Assembly: GCA_027596075.1 (NCBI GenBank)
Contig: JADGJC010000002.1
Coordinates: forward strand, 248,001 to 312,000
From: Rhizophlyctis rosea
Taxonomy: Eukaryota; Chytridiomycota; Chytridiomycetes; Rhizophlyctidales; Rhizophlyctidaceae
Length of the DNA: 64,000 nt
Direction: 5' to 3'
Shown: piece after piece, positions 37,075-48,940 of the stretch
Numbering within the stretch: the stretch's first letter is position 1
Layout: every line of letters starts with the position of its first letter
Position numbers and translations under genes: made by a program
The notes under the pieces: generated by a model
What the model saw: the letters and a program-made list of their open reading frames with translations, nothing else
Databases searched by the model: none
What the model was told of the DNA's origin: nothing

Positions 37075-37192
37075 ATCTACGGCCATACACACCAGAGAGC
37101 ACCGGATCCCGTCTGATCTCCGAAGTTAAGCTGGTGATGGCGCAGTCAGTACTGTGGTGGGGGACCACACGGGAATACTGCGTGCTGTAGTT
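37075..37192 (+). rRNA. 5S ribosomal RNA gene (dispersed copy)
   Basis: About 118 nt with the classic 5S layout. The ends pair as helix I (CTACGGC near the 5' end with GCTGTAG near the 3' end, one G-U pair). The loop motif GGATCCCGTCTGATCTCCG, the A-box region CGAAGTTAAGC (37121-37131) and the C-box region with GGGGACCACACGGGAATAC match the internal RNA polymerase III promoter. A run of six T at 37191-37196 is the terminator. It sits alone between two convergent protein genes, as in fungi with dispersed 5S genes. End positions may be off by one or two bases. Confidence 0.93.
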
Positions 37193-37243
37193 TTTTGTTG
37201 CGGGGACCACACGGAAATACTGCGTGGTGTAGTTTTGTTGCCT
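37161..37243 (+). repeat. Tandem duplication of the 3' part of the 5S gene
   Basis: The last 30 nt of the 5S gene plus its T-run and the following GTTG (37161-37202) are repeated directly downstream (37203-37243), period 42 bp. The 30-nt core GGGACCACAC...GTAG differs at two positions. The second copy keeps part of the C box and a shorter T run but lacks the rest of the gene, so it is a 5S relic or a second terminator module, not a gene. Confidence 0.88.
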
Positions 37244-37704
37244 TGTGAAAACCTTTTGGTCAATCGTTGGGAATAGTGACCGAGGTGACCGAAAACGCGC
37301 CACAACAGCGATAAAAGATTTGCAGTGACATCTCCTCATCCATAACCCCGATCCAGTAAATTTGGCGATCATCTCTGTTTTTCATTTAATCACCAGCCTC
37401 GCTTCCGACTAGCCCCTCACCAAAAAGGAGATAAAAAGGACGAAAGATGACACTAGTTAACCCGACTCGCTAACTACGTGGGAAACATACACAAGAAAAA
37501 AAGGGAAATCTGATTCCTCCAAAAAAGAAGCCCCCGCTACCACCCAAAACTTGACTCGGAAAAAACTAGGTTTGAAGAAAGGACAAGAAAAGGAAAAAAG
37601 GGAATCTAAGCTGATAGTAAGTATGATACAAAAACATTTAGGCTGTGAATAGCCGCAGACCCCGAACCCCACGCCAAAACTTGGTGATAGACCTCACACA
37701 CACA
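37244..37704. other. Spacer between 5S region and homeobox gene 3' end
   Basis: 460 bp, A-rich on the plus strand (37480-37620), consistent with the 3' untranslated region of the minus-strand homeobox gene. No other feature seen. Confidence 0.45.
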
Positions 37705-40700
37705 TTACGCAGCCCACTGCAACCCCTCCAAGCCCATCCCATACCCCCACCCCCCCCCCCCCCCCCCCCAAGCCACACCCCAACAGCAATAACAAGCCCA
37801 AAAACGGGCCAAAACCCACAAACAACCCCCCCCCAAGGNNNNNNNNNNACCCATCCCCATTCCCATCCCCATACTCATATCCATCGCAAAATCCGTCCCA
37901 ATCCCAACATCCATCCCCTCCCCTTGCCCCAACACCACCCCATTCACCGCACCATTCGGTCCCATCGCCGCCACCCCATGCCCATCTGCTCCCCCCATAG
38001 GAATCCCATTCGGCGCATTCCAAATATCCGGACTAGACATGCTCCTCCTCAACGGATCCCCAAATCTCCGGTGCCCCCGATGCACCGGTGGAGGAATAAA
38101 GCCGTCTCTTCCCTGCGGATGGAACGAAGGCTGCAACTCGGAATGCGGCCGGAATTGCTGCGGCATTGTCTGGTAGGGCTGATCGTATGGCCCGCTCTCC
38201 GTTTCAATGTGCGCAACCGACATAACTTCTCCAGACGGCCCAGACTGCGGTTGGAACTGTGACGACTGGTCGTACTGCTCTTGGTGCTGGTCGTGGTGGT
38301 AGTCGGCATCGATGTTGACGTACTTCCCGCCCATAGACCCGTCATGGTGCTGCCCCTGCCCATTATAGAAACTATCTTCCATTAGGTGTGTGTCGCCACC
38401 GTTCACATAGCCTGTTCCCATCATTTCTCCTGCCATCCCACCCTCCATTGGCATTGGTCCCCCCATCCCACCAAACTCCTCCCCAACGACCATGTTCATG
38501 TTCACATCCTCTCCTTCTACGATAACACCAAGTTCCTGTGAACCGATCCTTAACCCTTCCAATCCCCTCGACATCCCGTAATCCACACTCATGCTCCTGG
38601 CCAAAACTGGAGGTCTGGCCATTGCATAATCTACCGAAGCGCGGCGGAGGGCGTTTGCCTGTTGGTGCGGGTGCATCTGATAGTAAGATTGGTCGGGCAT
38701 ATCGTGCTGAGCGGGATAAGGTTGCGGGTACGGAAGGGTGCGAGGATGTGTCATGAGAGGGCGGGGTGGATTGGTGGTGCCTTGCATCATAGAACCCACC
38801 GAGTTCGGTGGGACCTGCTGCTGTAATGTCGATGGCGGAAACCCGGAGGGAACTGCAGGTTGACTTGACGACGGATGGCCGCCTGGCGCACCGCCAGCTT
38901 TCATCTGCGCTAACTGTTGAGCTTGCTGAGCCTGCGCCTGAGCTTGTGCTGCAGCTTTGACCGCAACATGTTTGGGTATTTGAGCATTCGCGCGGTTCAA
39001 GAACGCGGCAGCACTTTCGCGAACCGCCGCTGCGCTTGAGGCAGCATCAGGTTTACTCGCCGCATATGGTACACGTCCTGACGGAACCTGTTCAAAGACT
39101 GAGTGACGACGGTTCACCATGCGAGTCGGGAAGTACGGGTGGTGGTGCGGCACTTTCGAGCTTGGGCCGCCCTGGGGTGGGAAATAGCTATTTTGCGAAC
39201 CTCGTATACTTGCGGGAGATGAGGGCGAACGGAGAGGAAGGTGGGGAGCGCGGCGAGCTACAGGTGAGGCGGGCGGTGTGGTATAGTTGGTGGGATGAGA
39301 TGGCATCGGCAGGTCGGCGTTGAAGTCTCCATTGTCGATGGAGCTGTGTCGCGCGAGTGGATGAGGGAAACCTGCAGGTGGGTTGAAGGGGGCGGTGGAT
39401 CTCGCATGTGATGGTGATGGATAGACTTGGGGAGCATGCACATTGGGTAAGGATGCATGCCTATTGACAGAATAGCGTGGGGAGGGCGACGAATAGTCTG
39501 GTGGTGGGTGCATCGATGGAGCCGACTTCGAATCTTCGTCAGAATCCGAATGGCCTGTAACGGTTGATGGCGAGCGAATGGGTTGGTCTCCAAAGTTTGC
39601 ATGAATGGGCTGATCGATCGTAAGGGTCAGCGGATTGGACCACTTCGGTTGGACCCCTTCCGCCATATGATCGCGTCCATCGGATGTCCAGGTCGATGCT
39701 TCGGTTATGGTGATCTGTTGCCCGCCGCTCTCTGGCATAGAGGTCCAAGTATCTTGCCCCGAAGGTGCTGTTGTTGCTGCCCATCCATTCCCGTCAGGGT
39801 GCACCATTTGTGATTGTTCGTTCCCATAAGATGGCCATTGAGAACCAACCCCTGCGGATTCCAAGTGTTGGGCATGCGGTGGCACCCAAGAACTTCTCCT
39901 AGCCGCTTGTGACGTCGGTTCTGGCATTGCGTCCATAGGCGATCGCAAATCCGGTCCGTTCATGTCGGATATATGTCCCGCCGTCGCCGGATATTCGTCC
40001 CCTGACGATCCGGACATCCCACCCGGTCCAACAATCCCATAATCCATGGAGGCATCCATCATTCCATTCTGCAAATCTTCCAATACTGCATTGGCGTCTA
40101 TCAATACGTCCTCTTCCTCCATTCCCGGCCTCTGCCCTGCGGACGTCAATCCGACCCCTTCCGAAACGCCAGTCATAGAATTCCCACCCGACGTGACAGG
40201 AACCGTATGATGCGAATTATCCCGCGGTGCTAAACTCCAAGCACCAACCGAATCCGTCTCCATGTTTGAACGAGGTGAGAATGGACCACTTGAACGCGGC
40301 GACACTAATGAATTCGGTGTTTGTGGCTGTCCACTACCATATCCCAACCCCGCCATGCTGACGCGTCGCGAGCTGTTGTCCGCCGCCACCAATCCTGCAT
40401 TACTTGCTCTCCGTACTCCCGCATGCTCCTCGGACAAGACATTCCCAGCTCCCGTCCCATCAATCCCAGAAGCGATGAACGTTGATGCGCCAGGTGCGCT
40501 CATTGTACTTGCTACACTAAGGATACTACCACGACGAGCGTAATTGGCCCCAAGCGGCATTGGGCTTTGTGCATCACTATAATGACTCTGTTGGGGCTCG
40601 TGCTCTGATATAGCACTCAGAGGTATATCACCGGCTGCAGGAACCATACTGTGACGCCGGGCGGTATCTATCGCGTAAGGGATGCTGTTTGTGCTAGCTC

Positions 40701-41562
40701 GCCGTTCCATCGGCATCCGCGGCCCACCTCCGCCCGCTTGATAATGCGGTGCACCGTCCCTCATCAACCCGTCAGAATCGTGCAGCGGCTGAGCGAAAGC
40801 TGCCACCGTTGGCGACATTCCGTCAGGGCTCGTGATTGATGCGGAATGCTCCCCTCCATTCGGACTAGTGATTGAAGGCGTGGTTGGAATAACCTCGCCA
40901 TCCCGTACCAAAATGAAGCCGCCAGATCCACTTTCCCCACGTCTCGTGTCCAGCTTCACTTTTGCCCGCCTGTTTTGGAACCAGACTTGGACCGCCCTTG
41001 GAGTCATCCCTAATTGCTCGGCCAGAACCGCCCTTGTGTTCGCATTCGGCATCGGGTCATCCATGAACGCGTTTTGGAGTACGTCCAGTTGCTCCGCGGA
41101 GGTGCGTATGCGACGTTTCTTTGGCGTTGACTCTTCTTTCATGATCTGTTGCTTGACCGAATCGACGGTAGCATTCACAAATCGAATCGACGTATCGCCA
41201 GTGTTTGGTAGGGGACCGGTCTCCGCAACATCGTCAACTGATCCGGCTTGTTGTGACGGAGATGGCTCCTTTTGAGTTGGTGTTGGGGGAGTTTGAGCGG
41301 GTGAGGTGGAATGTGAGGTTGTTTCGACCAGCAGATTGTGCGTTGCCACAGCCGTGGATGCTGGGTTCAGCTGGGTCGGGGCATGAGAAAGTTGAGCCGG
41401 TTCTGCTTTGGATGGCATTTGGTGTTGTTGCGGCTGCTGCTGTTGTTGTTGGGATGGTGGATGTGTGTAGTGGCTGTTGGTAGGGTATGTTGCAAAAGTC
41501 GTGTCCGCAGTGCGCGGATACTGTCCGCCAACCGGCATGGGGTGGGCAGCCGCGGAAGACAT
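37705..41562 (-). CDS. Homeodomain transcription factor with an assembly gap near the C-terminus
   Basis: DNA-binding regulator. One open frame from ATG at 41562 with a polyQ tract (residues 38-46), then a canonical homeodomain at about 148-205 (starts KKRRIRTSAEQL; recognition helix VQVWFQNRRAKVK). The remaining thousand-odd residues are Pro/Ser/Gly/Met-rich disorder with an Ala/Gln helix around 38900-39030. It resembles fungal Pho2/HOY1-class homeodomain proteins, but orthology is open. Ten N (37839-37848) interrupt the frame near its end; beyond them the translation turns Cys/Trp/Gly-rich with a 21-base C run, so the true C-terminus and stop are uncertain. The frame is safe down to about 37850. 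Confidence 0.85.
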   Translation of the reverse strand: MSSAAAHPMPVGGQYPRTADTTFATYPTNSHYTHPPSQQQQQQPQQHQMPSKAEPAQLSHAPTQLNPASTAVATHNLLVETTSHSTSPAQTPPTPTQKEPSPSQQAGSVDDVAETGPLPNTGDTSIRFVNATVDSVKQQIMKEESTPKKRRIRTSAEQLDVLQNAFMDDPMPNANTRAVLAEQLGMTPRAVQVWFQNRRAKVKLDTRRGESGSGGFILVRDGEVIPTTPSITSPNGGEHSASITSPDGMSPTVAAFAQPLHDSDGLMRDGAPHYQAGGGGPRMPMERRASTNSIPYAIDTARRHSMVPAAGDIPLSAISEHEPQQSHYSDAQSPMPLGANYARRGSILSVASTMSAPGASTFIASGIDGTGAGNVLSEEHAGVRRASNAGLVAADNSSRRVSMAGLGYGSGQPQTPNSLVSPRSSGPFSPRSNMETDSVGAWSLAPRDNSHHTVPVTSGGNSMTGVSEGVGLTSAGQRPGMEEEDVLIDANAVLEDLQNGMMDASMDYGIVGPGGMSGSSGDEYPATAGHISDMNGPDLRSPMDAMPEPTSQAARRSSWVPPHAQHLESAGVGSQWPSYGNEQSQMVHPDGNGWAATTAPSGQDTWTSMPESGGQQITITEASTWTSDGRDHMAEGVQPKWSNPLTLTIDQPIHANFGDQPIRSPSTVTGHSDSDEDSKSAPSMHPPPDYSSPSPRYSVNRHASLPNVHAPQVYPSPSHARSTAPFNPPAGFPHPLARHSSIDNGDFNADLPMPSHPTNYTTPPASPVARRAPHLPLRSPSSPASIRGSQNSYFPPQGGPSSKVPHHHPYFPTRMVNRRHSVFEQVPSGRVPYAASKPDAASSAAAVRESAAAFLNRANAQIPKHVAVKAAAQAQAQAQQAQQLAQMKAGGAPGGHPSSSQPAVPSGFPPSTLQQQVPPNSVGSMMQGTTNPPRPLMTHPRTLPYPQPYPAQHDMPDQSYYQMHPHQQANALRRASVDYAMARPPVLARSMSVDYGMSRGLEGLRIGSQELGVIVEGEDVNMNMVVGEEFGGMGGPMPMEGGMAGEMMGTGYVNGGDTHLMEDSFYNGQGQHHDGSMGGKYVNIDADYHHDQHQEQYDQSSQFQPQSGPSGEVMSVAHIETESGPYDQPYQTMPQQFRPHSELQPSFHPQGRDGFIPPPVHRGHRRFGDPLRRSMSSPDIWNAPNGIPMGGADGHGVAAMGPNGAVNGVVLGQGEGMDVGIGTDFAMDMSMGMGMGMGXXXXLGGGCLWVLARFWACYCCWGVAWGGGGGGWGYGMGLEGLQWAA
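37839..37848. other. Assembly gap (10 N) beside C homopolymers
   Basis: Ten N flanked on the left by a run of nine C and, 90 bp further left, by a run of 21 C (37750-37770). The placeholder size says nothing about the real gap. It falls inside the C-terminal coding region of the homeobox gene, in a Met/Gly repeat. Confidence 0.95.
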
Positions 41563-43149
41563 GTTGAGCGCAACTTTAGCAATGTTCAGGGAGGTCAGAG
41601 ATGTATGCGGTTTATGGTCACCAAATCAACTTTGAACAATCTGCCAGAGGAACATCCATGGATTAGACCACTTAATGCAAGACATTTCACAGAAATATTT
41701 GCGATTAGGCGCAAGTTGTACATACCAAATGAAGCTTCCACTCTGTAAACACAATCGTCTGTAGTTGTCGCAAGGAGCTAAACAACTGAACAAACGCGCT
41801 GCCGGCATACAAGTGTGAGAAAGAGGAATAGATAATTTTCGGCACGAGAGTCATGCATAACCCCATACCAGAAACATTCGCCAGTCTTTGGGTTTACCAA
41901 ATTGCAGTGATATCACGGGACTGTGTTATGGGTGTGGAAGTATGTCGAGATAAGTTTCGCGCATCACTTATATGGGAGGAATCGGTGAGGAGGTGTGTAA
42001 GACCCGTACCTTGGGGTCTCCCTTTGTCCACCCGTACTTGAACACTATTGGCCTAAGGACCCCTCCACTGATGCGCCGACTTCCAGAGAGGGCAGGAATA
42101 TAGAATAGCTCGGTGAAAATTATTCTGACTACTGACGCACGGTTTCCGTGGGAAAGCAAGTGAGTTGGGATAGCGTCCTGCTCGTCCTGCCAGTTGTTCT
42201 TCTGGGTTTGTGGGTGTTGTCTTCTTGGAAGTTGGTGGACTGGTTGGTGGCACCAAAATTCTGCCAGGTTCAACAACTTCACAGTGTTCACACTCACTGT
42301 CCAGTGTCAGTGTGCCACTCAGTGCTCAGTTTGATGGGATGTTTTCGTTTGAACCACGAAAGAGGCGCGCGAGGACCACTTGAATTGCATTGGGCAGGAG
42401 TGAGACGCCTCAAACATCACGTGACTACATTCACTTGGGCCTTGCATTCCATCAATTTCACCCAAAATAGATTCCCCCAATGCAAGCCACACTCGGGCTG
42501 ATCTGCTCTGCAATGACATGCAAGCGAAACGGAGGCTGGCCTCCGACACAGCTTGTGCAGAATTGGCAGATTCCACACCAATGCACACTCTACTTTATTG
42601 GTACAAAGAGGGGATACCTCTTGGCATAACTTGACCAGACACATCGAAATCGGCTTACAGGTGGACATGTCAATTTTCATTGTTTTCCTATAGGCATAAC
42701 CAATGTCCCCATATGAATGCCTGAACTTGTTACCAATGTCCCCATATGAATGCCTGAACTTGTTGAAGGAAATCATCGAGGGACATCTACATGACCGCCA
42801 TATTATACCAACACTCAGTTTCGATATATCGAGGCAATGCCGGCAGAGACAGTAGCGAATCCACAGTTTGTCATTGGCCGGAATCAGATTTATCTAGGCA
42901 ATCGTCCCACCACCACACTGTTTAATGGCTCAGGGTTCACTCAGGGTCCCTGCGGTATTCCATCAAACCCGTCGTGTGGCTTTGCCATGGCAGATGTGGC
43001 GCCCTGCGCCATGATTGTTTTTGACGGCTCTGTGCTCCCTCTGCTCGCTCTCCCTGGCCCCTGGCATCTTCATCAAGCGAACATACCGGTAGGTATCGCA
43101 ATAAACTCTCTTCAACATCTCGTCTGCTTTTTTCCCCAACTTCTTCAGC
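41563..43149. other. Long divergent intergenic region, homeobox gene / TPR-like gene
   Basis: 1.6 kb. It includes a perfect 33-bp tandem duplication at 42699-42764. Short ORFs on both strands lack motifs; one at 42148-42501 (+) starts with a hydrophobic stretch but has no family features. The size suits a regulatory gene with a long, controlled promoter and leader. Confidence 0.5.
42699..42764. repeat. 33-bp perfect tandem duplication
   Basis: Two identical adjacent 33-bp copies (42699-42731 and 42732-42764), each starting ACCAATGTCCCCATATGAAT. The core contains CCATATG. They lie 390 bp upstream of the TPR-like gene. A recent duplication or a doubled regulator site are both possible. Confidence 0.9.
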
Positions 43150-44838
43150 ATGAGCTCCTCCAAAGACTCTGGTAAAGGCAAGCGGAAGTTTCCTCCGAAA
43201 AAGAAAACCGCGCAAAAAGCTGAGCCAGAGCCGGAAACTTATGATGAGTGTATCGATGGTATGTTCCATTGTGCAATGATTATTCAAGGTCATATTTGAC
43301 GGAATCTTTCCAGAGGCACTTTCTTTGGAAGATAAGGGCGACCGCTATCGTGACGGAGAGAAAGCTCGCCGTTTCTATGAGCGTGCTTGCATGATGTACG
43401 AGCGGGCTGCCACTTTCAAGGCCGATGCGGAAGTGATGTACAATTGGTGGGTCGTGGTTATGGACTGTATTTCGTTTGTTGCCGTACTGACTGATTCGTC
43501 TGTAGGGGTCGCCTGTCACTCCTTCTAGCAGAATTCAGCAACCCACCATATTCCATTACAGAAAAGGCGGCACTCTTCACGTCCTCCATCTCCAAATTCC
43601 GTGCCGTCGTAGATCTAGAACCAGAAAACGCAGATAACCTCTTCAACCTGGCGCAGGCCTTACGGGGGAAAGCGGAGCTAATATTAGATCCAAGCGAAGG
43701 GGCCAACTCCGGAGGCGAGGCTAGTGCAGTCAAACTGCTGGAGGAAGCGGGTCGGGTCTTGGACGTTGTGTTTACAATTCAGAAGAAGGAGTTCGAAAGT
43801 GCAAGTTCTGGGGCGGTCACAGACAATCATGCTGGGTGTGAGGGATGCACAACATGCGCAAATGAAGGGGATCAAATGGAGGTCGAAAATACCCAAACTC
43901 CGCCCGACACTCAAGAAGGAGAACATTCCGACCACCACCACGAAGAAGAATTTGCAACCGTCGACGAAATCCACGCCGTCACAGTCGATTCCCTAATAGA
44001 TACCCTCAACACGCACGCCCAAGTCCTCTCCATGCTCTCCCGCGAAATTGCAGAACCCGAATCCGCAGTCCTCTTCGATCAAGCAATCGCCCGCTTACGT
44101 CTCGCCGCCGAATACGCAGAACGCGGTGGACCAGAATGTCAGGGCGGCGTGGAGGTACAGATGCGGTGGGCGGAGGTGTTGTCGGATCGGGCGGACATCG
44201 TCGCGCAATCCATGGGATATGTCAATAAAGCGCTGTTTCAAGAGGCTATCGAGCGCTTGGATGGTGTGTTGCGGGTACAGCCGCGGAATGCGGAGGCACT
44301 TTGCGATAAAGGAGACGCTCTCTGTTCTTATGCAGAGGCGTTGCGGAACCACATGGCGGCTACAGGCAACATGCAACAAGGATCGTCATCCTCTTCATCA
44401 TCCTCCGCGTCAGACGAAACCGTTACCCCCGACATGTTATACGCCCATGCAATAGACTCCTACGCCGCAGCTTGCAACATCGAACCAAACAACGCCCCAG
44501 TAATAGTCAAATACGCCGATACCCACCTACTCCGTGTTCCCACCATGGCTGATCCCAACGTTCGCAAGCAACTAGCATTGACGGCTGCGCAGAACTATCA
44601 ACGTGCCCTTAAGCTGAAAGACCCTAATGTTGATAGTGTGAACGCGCTCCTGCACTTGGCGAAAGCGCTGTCGTATCTAGATGGGAAGGAGGAGGAGATC
44701 AAATATGTGGTTGGACAGCTGAAACGGGCGGTTGTTAGTGAGGGTGGAGCGGTGGGAGACGATATGGATGTCTTTGTGGGATGGGGAGAAGGGGCATCGG
44801 CTCAGCCTTGGTTTCAGCAATTGATGGGTGGGATGTAG
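43150..44838 (+). CDS. TPR-like helical repeat protein, possibly Ett1/Nro1-like
   Basis: Three exons: 43150-43258, 43314-43446 and 43506-44838, about 520 residues. The start has a Lys-rich segment (GKGKRKFPPKKK) that may be a nuclear signal. TPR-like units follow: ARRFYERACMMYERA, MYNWGRLSLLLAEF, AVVDLEPENADNLFNLAQAL, LDGVLRVQPRNAEALCDKGD and AAACNIEPNNAPVIVKYADT. An acidic and His/Glu-rich insert separates the two halves, and a serine run lies near residue 390. The build recalls the fungal enhancer-of-translation-termination/Nro1 family, but I could not confirm this by motif; treat the name as a suggestion. The product ends FQQLMGGM. Confidence 0.72.
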
Positions 44839-45123
44839 TGTAGATCGAGTCAAATTGTATGTATCTTGTATGTTTGTAAATATCACCGTGTTGTATTCTT
44901 GTGAACGTAGTCTTGGAGCTTCATCCACCATCCACAGCACGATTTCTGGTCTGGTGTAGCCCCAAAATGCGGACACGCAATAACAGGCTGTGCAACTGAT
45001 CAATCTCCCAGGATGGGAGGGCGTGCCAGGCAACATACATTTCCATAGCCATCGTATTGAAAATTGATGCTATTTTGAGTAGTGCACGGCGGCGCTGCCG
45101 ACAGTGGTATTCAACCCCAAATT

Positions 45124-46727
45124 TCAATCCCGCGACTCTTTCACGAGTTCCGCAATCCTCATTCTCTTCCTTTCTCCTTCAACGCTTTCCTCCGCATATC
45201 GTTTCAATGACTGGCAGCCCGCCACAGGTTCGTCCAATGTTTCCGGCTTCCGCCTGATCATTGACGTGGATGCAGCGATGGCCGACGCTTCGTACGGGGT
45301 GGTGACGCTCCAGCTTTTGGGAGGACTCGTCCAGCGCCAGCTGAAACCGGCCATGGAGGAGTCCGGCATTTCGTATCCCTTTGGACGCGATTCTTTAATT
45401 TTCGTGCGTCTTCGGCGATGAGCGTGTTCATGAGGACGTTCGTGGCGATCACAGGAAGCGCATTTGCATGCTTTGGATGTCGCCTCCGCCCCGCAGGTTA
45501 GCCCCTCAATGTCTGTAATGCATTGCGATGTGAGAAGTCAGTGAGACCGATCGCACAACAGGAAGCTACCAACCTGGTTGGGAAGGTTTCCGCTGTGTAC
45601 ACATGCGTCCGTGTTCATGCTCATCATTCACGTCCATCTCGTCTGTCTGACTTCGTTCATGGGACATTTCGCAATCGGGGACAATGGTTTTGGCACGTAT
45701 TTGCTCCAAGTGTACTGGATTGACAACCTCTTTCACACGCTCGGCATCCTCCTCATTCGCTTCTTGCGTGGGATCTTTCCATTCCCAAAATGGCACATGC
45801 GGAAAGATTGTGAGATCCTCATCCTCCTCGCCCATTGCACCTGGAGAGTTATGCAAGGTGTGAAGCCGTCGGTCTTGGTCACGTCCGTAAAAACTATCAT
45901 CGAATACTCACGCATGATCTCTCGGTTGTGAACTTTGCCATCGTCTTCTTGCTGACCAGCCGACGCCTCCGGTGCGTACTGTTTGCGTCTTTTCTGTTTG
46001 CAGTCCACCTCATCCATTCGCATCTTGCCTCCACCTTTCTTCTTCGAAAACGTGAACCCGTGGCCTCGGCGGTACATGATTGTAGACACAGTTTCCGCTT
46101 TTTGCTCTTGTTCAACGCCAGACTCAGGCCTTATAACATCCTGTAAATTACGATAACAGTTCTGGCCGGTTAGAATATACTGCCCAAAAGCTGACGAGAA
46201 TGGTCATTCTCCTCATCAAAGTACCTTTTTTGGTTCTGCCGGATGAGTGATGAATGCCCAGCTGACCCTTCGATGATTGCAGAGTTAGTAAGCACTTTAC
46301 AAAGTCGAATTTAGGCCTAAGCGGTAGCATACCTGGTGTCCGGTGGGGATTCTTCACGCACAAATTGCGATCTGAACTTCGGGAGTATGGTTGAAACATG
46401 CTTCACACCGCTCACAACAACTTTTGGCGTTTCCGGCAGGAACGTGATTGGCTGCTGCAAGCTCTTCCTGCCTCCAGCTTTTGATTGCAGGACTTTCTTT
46501 TGACTGGGCGCAGCCGGCAGACCCTCCTCCATCAATCCTTTGGCCGCCCTGAAGACCTGAATAGGGATCGGTCTTCCATCAACAAATATCACGTTCCCTT
46601 TAGCGCTAGCTTCCGTGGTGACCAACAACGCTTCCTGCATTTGCGGATCGATTTCTTCCAGCAACTGTTTCGCTTTCTCCACCCATTTTATCGTTGCGGT
46701 TTTAGTCACTTTCGACCCCTTCGGCAT
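45124..46727 (-). CDS. Unrecognised basic protein with Cys/His cluster, divergent from CENP-A
   Basis: Five minus-strand exons join in frame: 46727-46333, 46261-46225, 46140-45912, 45840-45574 and 45512-45124, about 470 residues. I do not recognise a family. The N-terminus (MPKGSKVTKTATIKW) leads to a helix with QLLEEIDPQMQEAL and a compact GNVIFVDGRPIPIQVF segment that looks folded. The middle is basic and charged (FTFSKKKGGGKMRMDE). Near residue 365 there is a Cys/His cluster, ACKCASCDRHERPHEHAH, able to bind metal. The C-terminal tail is helical and charged (EGERKRMRIAELVKESRD). It shares a 771-bp divergent promoter with the centromeric histone gene. Every splice junction has consensus GT/AG and preserves frame, so the gene is real though unnamed. 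Confidence 0.7.
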
Positions 46728-47498
46728 TTCGATATTTGGTAAGTTTCGGCAGGTGCGAGAGTTGTTGACTGCTGACAAGCTGCACTTTGATTTTGACCCG
46801 CAGTGGTATCGTCGACGGTGTAAATCTCCCAATATGAAGTAGCACTTGGACGTCACGGTAAAGTCCCGGTGCTGACTTCTGGACTTCAAGATTTGGGATC
46901 GGCAGGGAACAAGATGAGGTTTTCCGCCCTTGTGTGCACATTGCTGCATTGCACAGACAGGTAGTGTGGCTGGGCGGTTCCAGCCAGATGTTGTGCATTT
47001 CACGTTCGCGCCTTCGGACTGCGAGAAACATGTGTCGTGCATGTGTGGCAAACTTCCAACTCTCCTTGTTCCCCTCCATCACCAAGGTCACCAGTCAAAA
47101 CATTACGTACAGCGGGCTTCAGGTAAGGCGTCGTGCATATTGCGGAACTTTTGCATACGCCAGGTGGATCATTGTTGACGGTACCTCCAGGGCTGCACGT
47201 CCTGTTAGGAACTTTTCTAATCGGCAGTGACGCGTTTTTCCCCAACCCCTCATTGCTTGACTTCTCAGCAAGAAAGTCAGCACGGTTGCCGCACTTGCGG
47301 CGAGCCCAACAAGGAGACACTCATCGAGGTAACCTCGTGGTATAGAGGCCTTTTGTACTGGCTTCATCTCAGGCATGCAACACCGCAGCATACTGATCTA
47401 TACTCTCCGCAGCGCCCCACAAACGAGCATCAGTTCTTTCAAGGTCGGAGACCACGCGTCTATTTACCAAAACATACATCAAGTGAAGAACAGGCAGC
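46728..47498. promoter_or_regulatory. Divergent promoter region, unknown protein / CENP-A
   Basis: 771 bp between starts. Longer ORFs on both strands overlap each other and show no motif. I see no clear TATA box. Confidence 0.45.
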
Positions 47499-48192
<694 letters not shown>

Positions 48193-48940
48193 TGGCTTTT
48201 GGGTGGTTCTTTCGATGTGGAAGAAAGATTACATTTCCAGTGTGACCCCTCTGCGGAACATCTTCGAGATACGAGCGTCACCTTTGGTTACCACGTCACG
48301 AGTATAATTTTGTGCTGTCCGAATATTACTTCATCGCAATTCATGCACAACAATCAATTGAGTGTGGGTTAACCGCGTTTCTGCGCATGATAGACGCTGG
48401 CGGGACAATTGGATGTTAGCATCAAAGCTCATGAACAGAAGGAACTTGACCGAGCTCATCATCATGAGTGGTTCGAAATCAACAACTTGAACATATCATT
48501 GTATCAGGTCATTCGGCGGTTGTTGAATGGTTTTGTTCATTTTTGACTGTATTTGATGAAGGTTGCTTATGAGCGGCTGACGCGTGACGGACTGGCTTAG
48601 CGACTGCGCCGCAAGAGTCACCATCGTCTGCTCTTCCCGCAGCACACGCTTTCTGGAGGAGTTGTCCTGTCTTCCCACAGCTGCTTAATCCGGCAAAAAT
48701 CAATCTGTAGACCTGGCAGACTTCACAACTCTATCTTCTATTCACCCGGAGAAGATCTAATCAACTAACTACGTTGGGCTTACGTCTGACAACTTGTGGT
48801 AAAGGTTGTTTTTCTTTATGCCCTTGTGAGAACTCAAACGAACTCAAAACCAGCCAAAACCCCCGCTCGTTGCGTCAACCCGAGTTTGCTTGCGTGGTTT
48901 GAGCTTTGCTGGGGACGACCAAGGCGTTGGTTAGTTTGGA
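48193..48940. other. Intergenic region, CENP-A 3' end / PARN promoter
   Basis: A 748-bp head-to-tail spacer with short motif-less ORFs on the minus strand near 48500-48700. No RNA gene was recognised. Confidence 0.5.

Noticed and set aside
42148..42501. ORF starting with a hydrophobic, membrane-like stretch
   Set aside because: No family motif, no coding-like codon bias, overlaps other ORFs and lies in a promoter region.
48496..48703. Overlapping short minus-strand ORFs between CENP-A and PARN
   Set aside because: No motif, two frames open together and no plausible splice extension.
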